DNA of 64,000 nucleotides from Antarcticimicrobium sediminis (GCF_004348975.1 NZ_SMFP01000006.1:62001-126000); one strand, 5' to 3'. Shown: positions 1 to 9,376, numbered from the stretch's first letter. Notes: a model not told the origin generated them from the letters alone. Numbers and translations: made by a program.

Positions 1-260
1 CCTATGATCCGACGATGAGCTTTGAAGAGGCGGTCAAGCTGCTGTTGCTGTCGTTTGATTCCACCATCAAGGCCAACCTGTCGGTCAGCCTGCCGCTGGA
101 TGTGCATATCTACGAGGCGAACAGTCTGGAGCCCGGCGCGCAGTTTCGCATCCAGCCCGATGATCCCTATTATGACCGGATCTCGAACGACTGGGGTGTC
201 GCCCTGCGCGAGGCGTTCGGCCAGCTTCCCGATTTCACCTTTCCCGAAGGGTTGGCGTAA
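1..260 (+). CDS. Proteasome-type protease, C-terminal end (partial at left edge)
   Basis: The reading frame is open from the window edge (codons in phase with position 3) to a TAA at 258-260, giving the last 86 or so residues of a protein that begins outside the window. The stretch YDPTMSFEEAVKLLLLSFDS followed by SLPLDVHIYEANSL and an acidic/proline-rich end resembles the C-terminus of the putative proteasome-type proteases (COG3484, Ntn-hydrolase fold) common in Rhodobacteraceae. The catalytic N-terminus is not visible. An in-frame ATG at 15 could be mistaken for a start, but the frame continues upstream of it. Family assignment rests on remembered similarity, so moderate confidence. Confidence 0.7.
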   Translation, partial: YDPTMSFEEAVKLLLLSFDSTIKANLSVSLPLDVHIYEANSLEPGAQFRIQPDDPYYDRISNDWGVALREAFGQLPDFTFPEGLA

Positions 261-421
261 GCGGGCCGCGCGGCGCGTTCAGGTGACAGGCGGGAACCTT
301 GTTCGAAAATTCTGTAATGATGATCTGAGCCAAGCTTTTGTGCGCGGAACAAGGCCGAAGGCCGCCGCGCGAGCGCCGGACCGTCCCGGTGGTCTGGCGC
401 TTGGATGACGTTGGCGCATCG

Positions 422-441
422 CCCGGATGTTGTCCGGGTTT
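422..441 (+). terminator. Possible weak terminator after the protease gene
   Basis: CCCGG (422-426) and CCGGG (434-438) can pair around a seven-base loop and are followed by TTTGG. The stem is short and the T-run only three bases, and it lies about 160 bases beyond the stop codon, so this is a tentative call. Confidence 0.25.
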
Positions 442-569
442 GGCCAAGATTAAGTGCTTGGATCAGAGGTCACAGCGCCAGCCCACGGTCCGGCGCGCGC
501 GCGGCTTGCTCTGTGGGGGGGAGTGGCGGCAGCCTCGAAATCGGTTCAGGTGAAATGCGCAATGGCGCA

Positions 570-605
570 AACGAAAACCGCGCCCGCCGAGGGGCGGACG
601 CGGTT
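570..605 (-). terminator. Rho-independent terminator of the TRAP operon
   Basis: AACCGCG (576-582) pairs with CGCGGTT (599-605), and CCGCC (584-588) with GGCGG (593-597), leaving one internal mismatch and a four-base loop. Read on the minus strand the stem runs directly into TTTTCGTTTG. It lies 25 bases past the dctM stop codon, in the right place to end the three-gene TRAP transcript. Confidence 0.75.
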
Positions 606-630
606 CGTGGTTGCCTGACGGGGACGGCGG

Positions 631-1986
631 TTAGCCGTAGACCAGCCTTGGCAGCCAGGTGATGATCTCGGGGAAGAACATGCACAACAGCAGCCCCACC
701 ACCTGCAACGCCAGAAACGGCAGCGCGGATTTGAAGATATCTGTCATCGGGATCTCGGGCGGGGCGACGCCACGCAGATAGAACAGCGCATAGCCGAACG
801 GCGGTGACAGAAAGCTCATCTGCATGTTGACGAGGTAAAGCACCCCGAACCACAGCACCAGATCATCGGGGCTGTCCAGACCGAAGGACTGCGCGCCGAG
901 CGCCTTGATGATCGGCACGAAAATCGGCACGCACAACAGCAGGATGCCGACCCAGTCCAGAAACATGCCAAGGACGATCAGCACGATCTGCATGATGACC
1001 AGAATGCCCCAGGGACCAAAGCCGGTGGACTGCAAGGCGTTCTGCACGAATTGCTGCCCGCCCTCCAACACGTAAAGCCCGACAAAGATGGTCGCGCCGA
1101 ACATGATCCAGATCACCATCGCGCTGGCCTTCAGCGTGCCGATCGAGGCCTCGCGGATCGTCTGCCAGTCCAGCTTGCGGTGGATGGCGGCGACGATGAA
1201 GGCGCCAAAGGTGCCGATGCCGGCGGCCTCGACCGGGGTCGCGACGCCGGTAAAGATCACCCCCAGCACCACGACGATCAGGGCGATCGGGGCCGACATC
1301 TTGCTGATCAGACGGATCTTGCCGGCGGTGCTGATCCGCTCTTCCATCGGGATTGGCGGCCCCAGATCGGGGTTGATATAGCTGCGAATGATCACATAGG
1401 CGACATACATCCCCGACAGCAGCAGGCCGGGGATCACGGCGCCGATGAACAGTTCGCCCACCGATTGCTCGGCCACTACCGCATAGATGATGGCCAGGAT
1501 CGAGGGCGGGATCAGGATGCCCAGCGTGCCGCCCGCCATGATCGACCCCATGGCGATCTTGGGATCATAGTGCCGCTTGAGCATGGCGGGCAGGGCGATG
1601 ATGCCCATGGTGACCACCGCCGCGCCGATCACGCCGACCATCGCGGCCAGCACGGTCGAGGCGATGATGGTCGCCGCCGCCAGCCCGCCTTTGACCCCGC
1701 CCAGCACCTTGTAGATCACATCGAACATGTCGTTGATGATCCCGGCCCTCTCCAACATCGAGGCCATGAAGATGAAGAGCGGGATCGCCGACAGCTGATA
1801 GTTCGTCATCAGCGGAAAGATCCGGCTTGGCACGATGTTCAGGGCGCGTTCGTCACCCAGAATGAACAGGAACACGCAGGCCAGACCACCGGTGACAAAG
1901 GCCAGCGGCAGACCCGCCAACAGCAGCACCAGCAGCGAGCCGAACATGATGAGCGTCAGAAGCTCGATTCCTATATCAAGACCCAT
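631..1986 (-). CDS. dctM: TRAP transporter large permease (DctM family)
   Basis: A 451-residue, highly hydrophobic protein with about a dozen membrane segments, of the DctM/SiaM type, slightly longer than the usual 425-440. It is the sodium-coupled translocation subunit that works with the small permease and periplasmic binding protein encoded upstream. Recognisable stretches include the N-terminal LLLAGLPLAFVTGG, the MVGVIGAAVVTMG segment, GTLGILIPPSI and the late FLDWVGILLLCVPIFVPI. The ATG at 1986 lies three bases after the stop codon of the small permease, so the two are translationally coupled. Binding-protein type (COG4663-like) suggests an organic acid or carboxylate substrate, but the actual ligand cannot be read from the sequence. 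Confidence 0.92.
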   Translation of the reverse strand: MGLDIGIELLTLIMFGSLLVLLLAGLPLAFVTGGLACVFLFILGDERALNIVPSRIFPLMTNYQLSAIPLFIFMASMLERAGIINDMFDVIYKVLGGVKGGLAAATIIASTVLAAMVGVIGAAVVTMGIIALPAMLKRHYDPKIAMGSIMAGGTLGILIPPSILAIIYAVVAEQSVGELFIGAVIPGLLLSGMYVAYVIIRSYINPDLGPPIPMEERISTAGKIRLISKMSAPIALIVVVLGVIFTGVATPVEAAGIGTFGAFIVAAIHRKLDWQTIREASIGTLKASAMVIWIMFGATIFVGLYVLEGGQQFVQNALQSTGFGPWGILVIMQIVLIVLGMFLDWVGILLLCVPIFVPIIKALGAQSFGLDSPDDLVLWFGVLYLVNMQMSFLSPPFGYALFYLRGVAPPEIPMTDIFKSALPFLALQVVGLLLCMFFPEIITWLPRLVYG

Positions 1987-1989
1987 TGC

Positions 1990-3312
1990 TTACGCCCCCT
2001 TCACGACGGCGCGCAGATCCTGCGCCAGTTTCGAAATACCCTGCAAAATCAGCAGCAGGCCACCGATCACCATGACCCATTTCATCGGCCAAAGCGGAAC
2101 TCCCCATTCGTTGAAGCTGATTTCACCCCAGCGGATGTTCGGATCGCTCCAGAGCGTCAGGTCAAAGCCGGACAGCATCTCGCTAAAGCCGATCTCTCCG
2201 CGCGCCCAATCCGACAGGATCGAATTGCCCGAGGGCACCGAGATCGAGTCAAAGGCGAAGATATAGGATGTCGCCAGCAGCGTGCCGGCGAAGATGAAGA
2301 AGAAAACAGACGTCAGCAGATCGACCCAAGCCTTTTTCTTGCGCGGCAAGGGCGCATAGAAAATATCGACCCGCACATGGCTTTCGGTGAGCATCGCGTA
2401 AGAGCCCGCGATCAGGTACTGCATGCCGAACATCAGATACATGGATTCATGCGCCCAGTTGGTCGGGCTGTTGAACACGTATCGGCTGATCACTTCGAAG
2501 TAATAGACAAAGACCGCGATCACCGCCCAATAGCTGACGAATTCGCCGCAGAACAGCGACAGCCGGTCGATGTACCCGGTCCAGCCTTGCGAGACATGGG
2601 CGCTGTCCTCCTTGGTTGTCTCCGCCTCAAGTTCCTGCAACTTGCGTTCGGTTTCGCTCAGGGGTTCGACGGCGGGCAGGTTGGCGTTGGCGCGGCGTAC
2701 CATGCCGGGCAGCAGCAGCGCGTCGATCAGCATCGCCGCCATCAGCAGGTAAAACGCCCCGGTCGAGAGTTTTTTCCAATAGGCCAGCCGCGCGCTTGCG
2801 TCCTCGGCCAGCGGCTGCGCCGTGATCAGGTCCCTGCGCGCGGTTTCGATGCTGTCGCGGCTCTTGGTGATGCGATCCTCGGCGCGCTTGAGCTTCTTTT
2901 CCGCCCCGCGCTTGGCGAATGATCCCTCCTCGGCGGCGCTGAGATCGGCGCGCAGCCCCGGTAGACTTGCCTCGCTCGAGGCGATGCGATCGGTTTCGCG
3001 CGTGACGGTGCTTTCGGCCATCCGCACCGTGTTGGCGGCGTTCGACAGCTCGGACCGGGCGCCAGCGCCTTCCCCGTTGGCGATCAGGATCGCCAGAAAC
3101 ACGGGGATAAAGATCAACCCCCACAGGTTCTTGAGAAAGAACCGGTGCAGGCCGAGCATGCCGCCGGTGACAAGGATCATGTATCCTAGGGCAAGGCTGT
3201 ATGTCGGATGATCGGGTTTTGGCCGCTTGGCCAGGGCCATGGCGATGATCGGGAAAACGATCAGCCCGGCCCAATAGGCCCAATGTGGCAGGGTGAAATC
3301 GAGATTTGGCAT
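1990..3312 (-). CDS. TRAP small permease with N-terminal TM2-like and coiled-coil extension
   Basis: At 440 residues this is more than twice the length of a normal DctQ subunit. The C-terminal 190 residues (about 245-435) are a DctQ-type four-helix domain, with the typical SRYVFNSPTNWAHE and LTESHVRVDIFY segments. Residues about 10-80 carry two or three membrane segments with GGMLGLHRFFLKN, which resembles the TM2-domain signature. Residues about 83-175 are charged, alanine-rich and heptad-like, so probably a coiled coil, followed by another membrane helix (about 180-205) and an acidic linker. The ATG at 3312 has GAGAGG upstream. The frame is uninterrupted, so this is a true fusion and not a frameshift artefact. 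The role of the extension is unknown; it might oligomerise or tether the transporter. Confidence 0.88.
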   Translation of the reverse strand: MPNLDFTLPHWAYWAGLIVFPIIAMALAKRPKPDHPTYSLALGYMILVTGGMLGLHRFFLKNLWGLIFIPVFLAILIANGEGAGARSELSNAANTVRMAESTVTRETDRIASSEASLPGLRADLSAAEEGSFAKRGAEKKLKRAEDRITKSRDSIETARRDLITAQPLAEDASARLAYWKKLSTGAFYLLMAAMLIDALLLPGMVRRANANLPAVEPLSETERKLQELEAETTKEDSAHVSQGWTGYIDRLSLFCGEFVSYWAVIAVFVYYFEVISRYVFNSPTNWAHESMYLMFGMQYLIAGSYAMLTESHVRVDIFYAPLPRKKKAWVDLLTSVFFFIFAGTLLATSYIFAFDSISVPSGNSILSDWARGEIGFSEMLSGFDLTLWSDPNIRWGEISFNEWGVPLWPMKWVMVIGGLLLILQGISKLAQDLRAVVKGA

Positions 3313-3348
3313 TGACCCTCTCGCGGTCTGGTGGGGGGAGTCGGCAAT

Positions 3349-3380
3349 GGTCCGCGCACCCGCAACAGGGCACGCGGACC
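3349..3380 (-). other. Intercistronic stem-loop between dctP and dctQ
   Basis: GGTCCGCG (3349-3356) and CGCGGACC (3373-3380) are perfect complements, with an inner CCC/GGG pairing around a GCAACA loop. There is no T-run after it on the minus strand. It sits between the binding-protein gene and the permease genes, where such a hairpin can protect the upstream mRNA end or partly attenuate transcription, allowing more binding protein than permease. Confidence 0.6.
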
Positions 3381-3399
3381 GGAGCGGTGGGTTACCGGA

Positions 3400-4500
3400 T
3401 CACAGGTCCAGTTCCATCCCTTCGATCTGTTCCTTGGTCACATAGCCCAGCGAGCCGGACATCATGTAATCAAGCTGGATCTTGAAAAGCCGCGCGCTGT
3501 CCTTGTCGCGGTTGGCGTATTTGAACCAGATCGGCACCGCGACCTCGGTCATCAGCTCCACGTCGTCCTGGCTCAGGCGCGTGACCTCGGTGCCGTCGGC
3601 CTCGAACTTGGCCCAGGCCTCCTGATCCGCCTTCTGGATCGCGGCGTGGTGCATGTCGGAATAGACGTGGGTTTCCATCTCGACGAACTGCCGCATCGCC
3701 GGGCTCAGCTTGTTCCAGGCGTCGATGCCGACGGTGATGTCCATCAGGTCGACCGGTTGGTACAGCGACATGAACCCCGGAGGGCCCATCGAGATATACT
3801 TGGTCACCTGACTGAACCCGAGGCTGTAGTTCACCGCCGGCCCGACATAATCGGCCACGTCGATGGTGCCCTTTTCCAGCGCCGGAAAGATTTCCGAACC
3901 GGGCAGAACCGTGGTTTCGGCGCCGATCTCGGTAAAGACCTCGGCCACCATGCCGCCGGGCATCCGCATCTTGCGCCCGCGGAAATCGTCGATCGAGCGG
4001 ATCGGCACCTTGGAGTGGATGATGTTCGGGCCGTGATGCACCGGGCCGACGAAATGCATCCCCTGTTTGGCATACATCTCGCGCGCGATCTCAAGCCCGC
4101 CCAAACCGTAATAGAACACATCCCATTCATGCGGGTTGCGCATGCCCAGCGGATAGCTGGTCAGGAAGGTGGCCGCCGGGATGATCCCCTGCGCATAGAT
4201 GGTAAAGGGGTTCACCGCGTCCAGAACGCCGTTCTTCACCGCGTCGAACAGTTGGAAATCCCCGACCACGTCATTGGCGCCGAACGGGTTAAAGGCCAAC
4301 TCGCCGTTGGTTTTCTCGGCAATGGTGCCGCACCAGTCCTTGAAGATCTGCAAACCGGCACCGCCGGGCCAGGATGTCTGGATCTTCCATGTGGTGGTTT
4401 CGCCCGCCGCCGTGGCGATGGATGGGGCCGCCAGACCGGCCGCCCCGGCGAGCGCGACCTTCTGCAAGGCAGCCCGGCGCGTGATATTATATTTCGTCAT
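3400..4500 (-). CDS. dctP: TRAP transporter periplasmic solute-binding protein (DctP family)
   Basis: A 366-residue protein with a twin-arginine-like signal (TRRAALQKVALAGAAGLAAP), so probably exported folded. The mature part begins TTWKIQTSWPGGAGLQIF and has the FRGRKMRMPGGMVAEVF segment containing the conserved arginine that holds the substrate carboxylate in DctP proteins. It resembles the COG4663 mannitol/chloroaromatic or TakP-like branch, whose characterised members bind alpha-keto acids, lactate or aromatic acids. A strong ribosome site (GGGAGGAAGAC) precedes the ATG at 4500. It is first in the operon, followed by the two permeases. The ligand is not predictable; the neighbouring transaminase would fit a keto acid or an amine-derived acid, but that is inference. 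Confidence 0.92.
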   Translation of the reverse strand: MTKYNITRRAALQKVALAGAAGLAAPSIATAAGETTTWKIQTSWPGGAGLQIFKDWCGTIAEKTNGELAFNPFGANDVVGDFQLFDAVKNGVLDAVNPFTIYAQGIIPAATFLTSYPLGMRNPHEWDVFYYGLGGLEIAREMYAKQGMHFVGPVHHGPNIIHSKVPIRSIDDFRGRKMRMPGGMVAEVFTEIGAETTVLPGSEIFPALEKGTIDVADYVGPAVNYSLGFSQVTKYISMGPPGFMSLYQPVDLMDITVGIDAWNKLSPAMRQFVEMETHVYSDMHHAAIQKADQEAWAKFEADGTEVTRLSQDDVELMTEVAVPIWFKYANRDKDSARLFKIQLDYMMSGSLGYVTKEQIEGMELDL

Positions 4501-4801
4501 GTCTTCCTCCCTATTCTGTCAGACGATCTCCCGTTCGTCCGACGGTGTGTTTTCAAATTCACACTTTAGAATTGGTAACTTTATTTATCCAATCTGCATA
4601 GAGGTTTTTCTATCTGCCACACAGTTCGGCACACCAGGGCGCGGCGGCGGTGATCCGGTTCCCTCGATTGACCAGATCGCCCGGCGTCTTGAGACCAGCG
4701 GGGCGCGAGAGGATAGGCGCACCAGTCCGGTACAAAAAAACCGGCAGCCAAAAAGGCTGCCGGTTGGTCGTGACGGATCTTGCGATCAGGTGTCGTGGAC
4801 G
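4501..4801. other. Gene-free interval upstream of the TRAP operon
   Basis: About 300 bases between dctP and the aminotransferase, both on the minus strand. The half near 4734-4763 holds the aminotransferase terminator. The AT-richer part (about 4545-4620) must contain the TRAP promoter, but I cannot place -35/-10 boxes with confidence. No gene is apparent. Confidence 0.55.
4734..4763 (-). terminator. Rho-independent terminator after the aminotransferase
   Basis: CCGGCAGCC (4741-4749) and GGCTGCCGG (4755-4763) form a perfect nine-base stem with an AAAAA loop on the plus strand. On the minus strand it is followed at once by seven T (complement of 4734-4740). It lies 39 bases beyond the aminotransferase stop codon. 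Confidence 0.93.
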
Positions 4802-6187
4802 TCAGGCAAGGCCCTCGGCGGCGACCCAACCGGCGGTCAGGTCAAGCACCCGGCCCAGCCGCGCGACGATCTCGTGCACCTGCTCTTCGGTGATGATCAG
4901 CGGCGGGCACAGCGCCAGCGTATCGCCGACGTTGCGCAGGATCAGCCCCTCGTCATGGCCGAACTCAAAGGCGGCGGTTCCGACCTTTCCGATCGGGTCA
5001 AACGGGCGTTTGCTGGCCTTGTCTGCGACCAGCTCCAGCCCGGCGATCAGACCGGCGCCGCGCACCTCGCCCACCAGCGGGTGATCGGCATATTGCGCCA
5101 GCGCCTTTTGCATCACCTCACCCATCCGGGCGGCGTTGCCCATCAGATCCTGCTCTTCGATGATCGCAAGGTTCTCCAGCGCCACGGCGGTGGCAACCGG
5201 GTGCCCCGAGGCGGTGTAGCCGTGGCCAAAGGTGCCGATCTTGTGGGTGTTGTCGGCAATGGCGTCATAGATCTCTTCGGAAAAGATGATCGCCGCCAGC
5301 GGCATGTAAGACGAGGTAAGCTGTTTCGACGTCACCATGATGTCGGGGGTAAAGCCGTAATGCACGGAACCAAACGAACTGCCCAAGCGGCCGAACCCGT
5401 TGATCACCTCGTCGGCGATCAGCTTGATGTCGTACTTGCGGCACAGGGCCTCGACACCGGGCCAGTATCCTGCGGGCGGGGGCATGACGCCACCGGCGGC
5501 CATCAACGGCTCGCCGATGAACCCGGCGATGGTGTCTGCGCCTTCCTCAAGGATCACATCCTCGATCTCTTTCAGCAGGCGGGCGGTGAAATCGGCCTCG
5601 CTCTCACCGGCTTCGGCAAAGCGATAGTAATGCGGACAGGTGACATGGCGCACCGGGATCGCCGGCAGATCGAAATCGCGGTGATTGCCCGGCAGGCCGG
5701 TCAGGCTGCCCGAGGCGACGGTGATACCGTGATAGCCCTTGGTGCGGGCGATGAATTTTTTCTTCTCGGGCCGGCCGAGGGCGTTGTTCATGTACCACAG
5801 CATCTTGACCACGGTGTCGTTCGCCTCGGACCCGGACGAGGTATAGAACACCCGCGTCAGGTTTTCCGGCGTCATCTCGACCAGCTTTTCGGCCAGCCGG
5901 ATCGACGGCTCATGTGCCTTGTGGGCAAAGATGTGGTAATAGGGCAGGCGGTCCATCTGCGCCGCTGCCGCATCGCGCAGGCGCGGCTGACTAAAGCCTA
6001 CAGCGACCGACCACAGCCCGGCCAGCCCTTCGATATACTGCTTGCCGGACTGGTCATAGACATAGATGCCTTCGCCCCGGTCGATTATCAGCGGGCCTTT
6101 TTCCTCATGACGGCGGGCATCCGTATAGGGGTGCAGCGAGGTGGTAATATCCACATGCTGCGCCGAGTTGGACGTGGGTTTCATCAT
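4802..6187 (-). CDS. Class III (omega) aminotransferase
   Basis: A 461-residue PLP-dependent transaminase of the class III family (aspartate aminotransferase fold type I). Seen are the N-terminal GIYVYDQSGKQYIEGLAGLW, the SGSEANDTVVKM phosphate-binding segment, IADEVINGFGRLG with the PLP-ring aspartate, and TSKQLTSSYMPLAA holding the Schiff-base lysine. Family members move amino groups from omega-amino acids or amines to pyruvate or 2-oxoglutarate. Two adjacent ATG codons (6187 and 6184) lie 4 and 7 bases after AGGA; either is possible. It lies between the amidase/ABC genes and the TRAP genes and ends in its own terminator, so it might be the last gene of the ABC-amidase transcript or independent. 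Substrate is unresolved. Confidence 0.9.
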   Translation of the reverse strand: MMKPTSNSAQHVDITTSLHPYTDARRHEEKGPLIIDRGEGIYVYDQSGKQYIEGLAGLWSVAVGFSQPRLRDAAAAQMDRLPYYHIFAHKAHEPSIRLAEKLVEMTPENLTRVFYTSSGSEANDTVVKMLWYMNNALGRPEKKKFIARTKGYHGITVASGSLTGLPGNHRDFDLPAIPVRHVTCPHYYRFAEAGESEADFTARLLKEIEDVILEEGADTIAGFIGEPLMAAGGVMPPPAGYWPGVEALCRKYDIKLIADEVINGFGRLGSSFGSVHYGFTPDIMVTSKQLTSSYMPLAAIIFSEEIYDAIADNTHKIGTFGHGYTASGHPVATAVALENLAIIEEQDLMGNAARMGEVMQKALAQYADHPLVGEVRGAGLIAGLELVADKASKRPFDPIGKVGTAAFEFGHDEGLILRNVGDTLALCPPLIITEEQVHEIVARLGRVLDLTAGWVAAEGLA

Positions 6188-6319
6188 CGATTCCTTTGCT
6201 TAGTGTCGAATATTGGTAGGGTCAGAGGCAGAGCTGGGGTCTGGGACTGGCACCGGATTGGGGCCACCTTAACCGCTTTGCCGGTGGCGAAAAGGGGGGC
6301 AGGAGGAGACAGGGGCCTG

Positions 6320-7711
6320 TCAGGAAGACACGGGCACCGTGTCGCCGATCACCTCGCCCGCGTCTAGCAGCAGATCCTCGCGGAACTGGTTGGCCACCAG
6401 TTGCACACCGACCGGGGTTGGCCCGTGCGGCCCGGTGACAGTGCCGGTGGCGACGCTCAGGCTTGGCAATCCCATGAAGGGCAGGCCGATCTGCGCCATC
6501 TGGGCCGCGACCACCGCGTCGAAATCCGCCTGACTGCCGACATCGCGCTGATCGGCGAAGGGCAATTCACCAGACACCGGACACAGCAGCACCGGCCAGT
6601 CGCTGAGAAAGGCGCGCCACTCCCGGGCCAGCCGCGAGCGGGCTTGAAGCGTATCCAACAGCCCGTTCACATCGACCGGCGGGCAAAATGCCGACAGCCG
6701 TTCATAGACGAGGTTGGCGTCGGGGTCGTCCTCGGTCCGGATCGCCGCATCCGCAGCGCGCCGGGTCTCTGCCAGCCAAAGCGTGAGCTGGCGCATCATC
6801 GCCTCGCGCAGCGGCGGGGTGTCCTGTTCTTCCACGATCCATCCGGCGGCCTCCAGCCGGGCGGCGGCATCGCGCAGCGCGGTCTTGATTTCGGGCGCGA
6901 CCTCCATCCCGTCGGGGGCCAGACACAGTGCGGCGCGGCGCGGGGCATCGGGGCCCCGCAGCGGCGCGGGCATGTACCAGGCATCGCGCAAATCGGGCGC
7001 GGCCATCGCTTCCAGCCCCAGCCGCAGATCCGCGATCGAGCGCGCGATCGGTCCCGCAACCGCCATCAGCTGACCGCCGATATGCCGATCAACCCCGGTG
7101 AAGTTATAGGCCGGGACGCGCCCAAGCGAGGGGCGCAGCCCATGCAGCCCGCAGGCATAGGCCGGATAGCGCACAGAGCCGGCGATATCGGTGCCATGGG
7201 CCAGCGGCCCCATACCCGCGGCAACCGCCGCCGCCGCCCCGCCCGAAGACCCCCCGGGGGTCAGCGCCGGGTTGCGCGGGTTCTTGGTGTGGCCATGCAG
7301 GCTGTTGCGGGTAAACCAGCGCAACGAAAACGCCGGCGTATTGGTCCGCCCGACGATGACCGCCCCGGCCTTGCGCAGGTTGGCGACCACCGGATTGTCC
7401 TGCGTTGCGATCAGATCCTTCTGGGTGCGCAGCCCGTTGGTGGTGGCATAGCCAGCCTGATCCGCGTTCACCTTGATCGTGATCGGCACCCCGGCCAGCA
7501 GGCCCGGTGCCTGTCCTGCCGCATGGGCGGCATCGACCGCGTCGGCGGCGGCCAGCGCTTCTGCGTCACAGCGCGCGATCACGGCGTTCAGCGGCGGGTT
7601 CACCGTGTCGATCCGGGCCAGCACCGCCTCGGTCACGGCGCGCGCCGTGATATCGCCGGTGTGAATCTGCGAGGTGATCTCGCTCGCGGTCAGGTTCCAA
7701 AGGTCGCTCAT
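6320..7711 (-). CDS. Amidase signature family hydrolase
   Basis: A 463-residue amidase of the Ser-cisSer-Lys family, which hydrolyses carboxamides to acid and ammonia. The catalytic lysine is in PITIKVNADQ, the glycine/serine-rich signature is LTPGGSSGGAAAAVAAG, and the nucleophilic serine region is GTDIAGSVRYPA. The start is the ATG at 7711, giving MSDLWNLTAS, preceded by GGATGGAAAG; a longer frame reaching 7909 would add an arginine/glycine-rich tail overlapping the upstream gene and is not credible. It follows the ABC transporter ATPase by 44 bases and is probably co-transcribed, suggesting that an imported amide or peptide-like compound is its substrate. Confidence 0.9.
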   Translation of the reverse strand: MSDLWNLTASEITSQIHTGDITARAVTEAVLARIDTVNPPLNAVIARCDAEALAAADAVDAAHAAGQAPGLLAGVPITIKVNADQAGYATTNGLRTQKDLIATQDNPVVANLRKAGAVIVGRTNTPAFSLRWFTRNSLHGHTKNPRNPALTPGGSSGGAAAAVAAGMGPLAHGTDIAGSVRYPAYACGLHGLRPSLGRVPAYNFTGVDRHIGGQLMAVAGPIARSIADLRLGLEAMAAPDLRDAWYMPAPLRGPDAPRRAALCLAPDGMEVAPEIKTALRDAAARLEAAGWIVEEQDTPPLREAMMRQLTLWLAETRRAADAAIRTEDDPDANLVYERLSAFCPPVDVNGLLDTLQARSRLAREWRAFLSDWPVLLCPVSGELPFADQRDVGSQADFDAVVAAQMAQIGLPFMGLPSLSVATGTVTGPHGPTPVGVQLVANQFREDLLLDAGEVIGDTVPVSS

Positions 7712-7755
7712 CTTTCCATCCTGTACAAAAGGCGGGGCAAATCCCCTGATCTGAT

Positions 7756-9375
7756 CTAGCTTGCGGTCGCGGCCCGGTTGCCCCAGTCGGCCCCCGGCAC
7801 CGCCGCCAAAAGGTTGCGCGTATACTCTGCTTTGGGGGTCAGGAACACGTCCGACACCGGCCCGATCTCGACCAGCTTGCCGCGCTGCATCACCGCGATC
7901 CGGTCGCACAGTTGCGCCGCGACGCGCAGGTCGTGGGTGATGAACAACAGCGACAGGCCAAGCCGCTGTTGCAGATCGCGCAGCAGCTCCAGCACCTGCG
8001 CCTGAATCGAGACGTCGAGCGCGGAAACCGCCTCGTCGGCGATGATCAGGTCCGGGTCCATCGCCAGCGCCCGGGCGATGCCGATCCGCTGGCGCTGACC
8101 GCCGGAAAACTCATGCGGGAAGCGCTCGGCGGCCGAGGCCTCTAACCCGACGGTGTCGAGCAACTCGCGCGCTCGCGCATGGGCCTCGGCCACCGGCACG
8201 CCTTGGGTGATCGGCCCCTCGCTGATCGCCGAGAGGATTTTCTTGCGCGGATTGAGCGAGGCATAGGGATCTTGAAAGATCATCTGCACCCGCCGCCGCG
8301 CATGGCGAAGCTGTTGCGGGGTCAGCGCGTTCATGTCTTCCCCGTCCAGCAGGATCTGGCCGCTGTCGGGCTCGACCAGCCGCACGATGGCGCGCCCGAC
8401 CGTGGATTTCCCCGACCCGCTTTCGCCGACGATGCCCAGAACCTCGCCCCGCGCCACGGTGAAGGACACGCCGTCAATCGCCGTCACGCTGCGGGTCGGT
8501 TTGAACAGGCCGCCGCTGGTGACATAGGTTTTGCGTAGATCGCGCACCTCCAGCACCGGCGCGGTGGTGACCGGGTGCGGTTCGGGCACGCTGTCCGAGG
8601 GGATCGCCGCCAGCAGGGCGCGGGTATAGTCGTGCTGTGGCGCCTCAAGCACCTGCGCGGCGCTGCCCTGTTCGACAATATCGCCATAGCGCATGACGAT
8701 CACCCGGTCGGCGATCTCGGCCACCACGCCGAAGTCATGGGTGATGAACATCACCGCCATGCCATGACGCTGCTGGATCGTCTTGATCAGCTCGAGGATC
8801 TGCGCCTGCGTGGTCACGTCAAGCGCGGTGGTGGGTTCGTCCGCGATCAGGATCGCAGGGTCCAGTGCCAGCGCCATGGCGATCATGGCCCGCTGGCGCT
8901 GCCCGCCGGACAGTTGAAACGGATAGGCGCGGATGATTTTTTCCGGGTCGGGCAGGCCGACCTCTCCGATCAGGGACAGCGCGCGCTCCTTGCGTTCGGC
9001 GGGGGTGAAGCGGTTGTGCGCCTCATAGACCTCGGCGATCTGGTCGCCGATGCGCATCAGCGGGTTCAGCGCCGACATCGGTTCCTGAAAGATCATGCCG
9101 ATCCGGTCGCCGCGCAGCGCCCGGCGCGCAGAGTCGGGCAGGGAAAACAGATCGCGCCCCTCAAAGACCGCCGCGCCCTCGGTCACATGCACCAGATCGG
9201 GCAAAAGCCCCATCAGTGCATTTGCCGTCATCGACTTGCCCGAGCCGCTTTCCCCTACCACGCAGAGGATCTCCCGCTCTTGCAGATCAAACGAGATGTT
9301 GCGCACGGCAAAGGCCCGGTCGGCCCCCGCAGGCAGGGCGATCGCGAGATCGTGGATGGAAAGTGCCGTGCTCAT
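7756..9375 (-). CDS. Fused dual ATPase of a dipeptide/oligopeptide-type ABC transporter
   Basis: A 539-residue protein with two complete ABC ATPase domains in tandem, equivalent to DppD plus DppF (as in GsiA or YejF). Both halves show Walker A GESGSGKS, the signature SGGQRQR, and Walker [13 protein letters not shown] or [12 protein letters not shown]. The second half also has the [19 protein letters not shown] stretch typical of DppF. It energises uptake through the two permeases encoded just upstream. The ATG at 9375 is one base past the stop codon of the DppC-type gene, with AAAGGG nine bases before it. An alike fused ATPase occurs in the second dipeptide-type operon of this window (39329-40972). 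Confidence 0.95.
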   Translation of the reverse strand: MSTALSIHDLAIALPAGADRAFAVRNISFDLQEREILCVVGESGSGKSMTANALMGLLPDLVHVTEGAAVFEGRDLFSLPDSARRALRGDRIGMIFQEPMSALNPLMRIGDQIAEVYEAHNRFTPAERKERALSLIGEVGLPDPEKIIRAYPFQLSGGQRQRAMIAMALALDPAILIADEPTTALDVTTQAQILELIKTIQQRHGMAVMFITHDFGVVAEIADRVIVMRYGDIVEQGSAAQVLEAPQHDYTRALLAAIPSDSVPEPHPVTTAPVLEVRDLRKTYVTSGGLFKPTRSVTAIDGVSFTVARGEVLGIVGESGSGKSTVGRAIVRLVEPDSGQILLDGEDMNALTPQQLRHARRRVQMIFQDPYASLNPRKKILSAISEGPITQGVPVAEAHARARELLDTVGLEASAAERFPHEFSGGQRQRIGIARALAMDPDLIIADEAVSALDVSIQAQVLELLRDLQQRLGLSLLFITHDLRVAAQLCDRIAVMQRGKLVEIGPVSDVFLTPKAEYTRNLLAAVPGADWGNRAATAS

Positions 9376-9376
9376 T

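Larger units (their letters stand above)
261..630. other. Gene-free interval between convergent genes
   Basis: This 370-base stretch separates the protease tail (+) from the TRAP operon (-). I find no convincing gene: the reading frames crossing it have no ribosome binding site and arginine/proline-rich composition typical of noncoding frames in GC-rich DNA. It holds a weak hairpin at 422-438 and a strong one at 576-605, each entered separately. Confidence 0.6.

Noticed and set aside
1051-2922. Long plus-strand reading frame opposite dctM/dctQ
   Set aside because: Rich in His, Arg, Gln and Asp, with no ribosome site, and exactly antisense to two well-supported transporter genes. A typical antisense open frame of GC-rich DNA.
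4574-4594. TTGG...CCAA dyad upstream of dctP
   Set aside because: Only four- to five-base arms with a 13-base spacer in an AT-rich region; no regulator gene adjoins. Too weak to list as an operator.
6320-7909. Longer amidase beginning at 7909
   Set aside because: The extra 66 residues are Arg/Gly-rich, overlap the ATPase gene and precede a good ribosome site and start at 7711.
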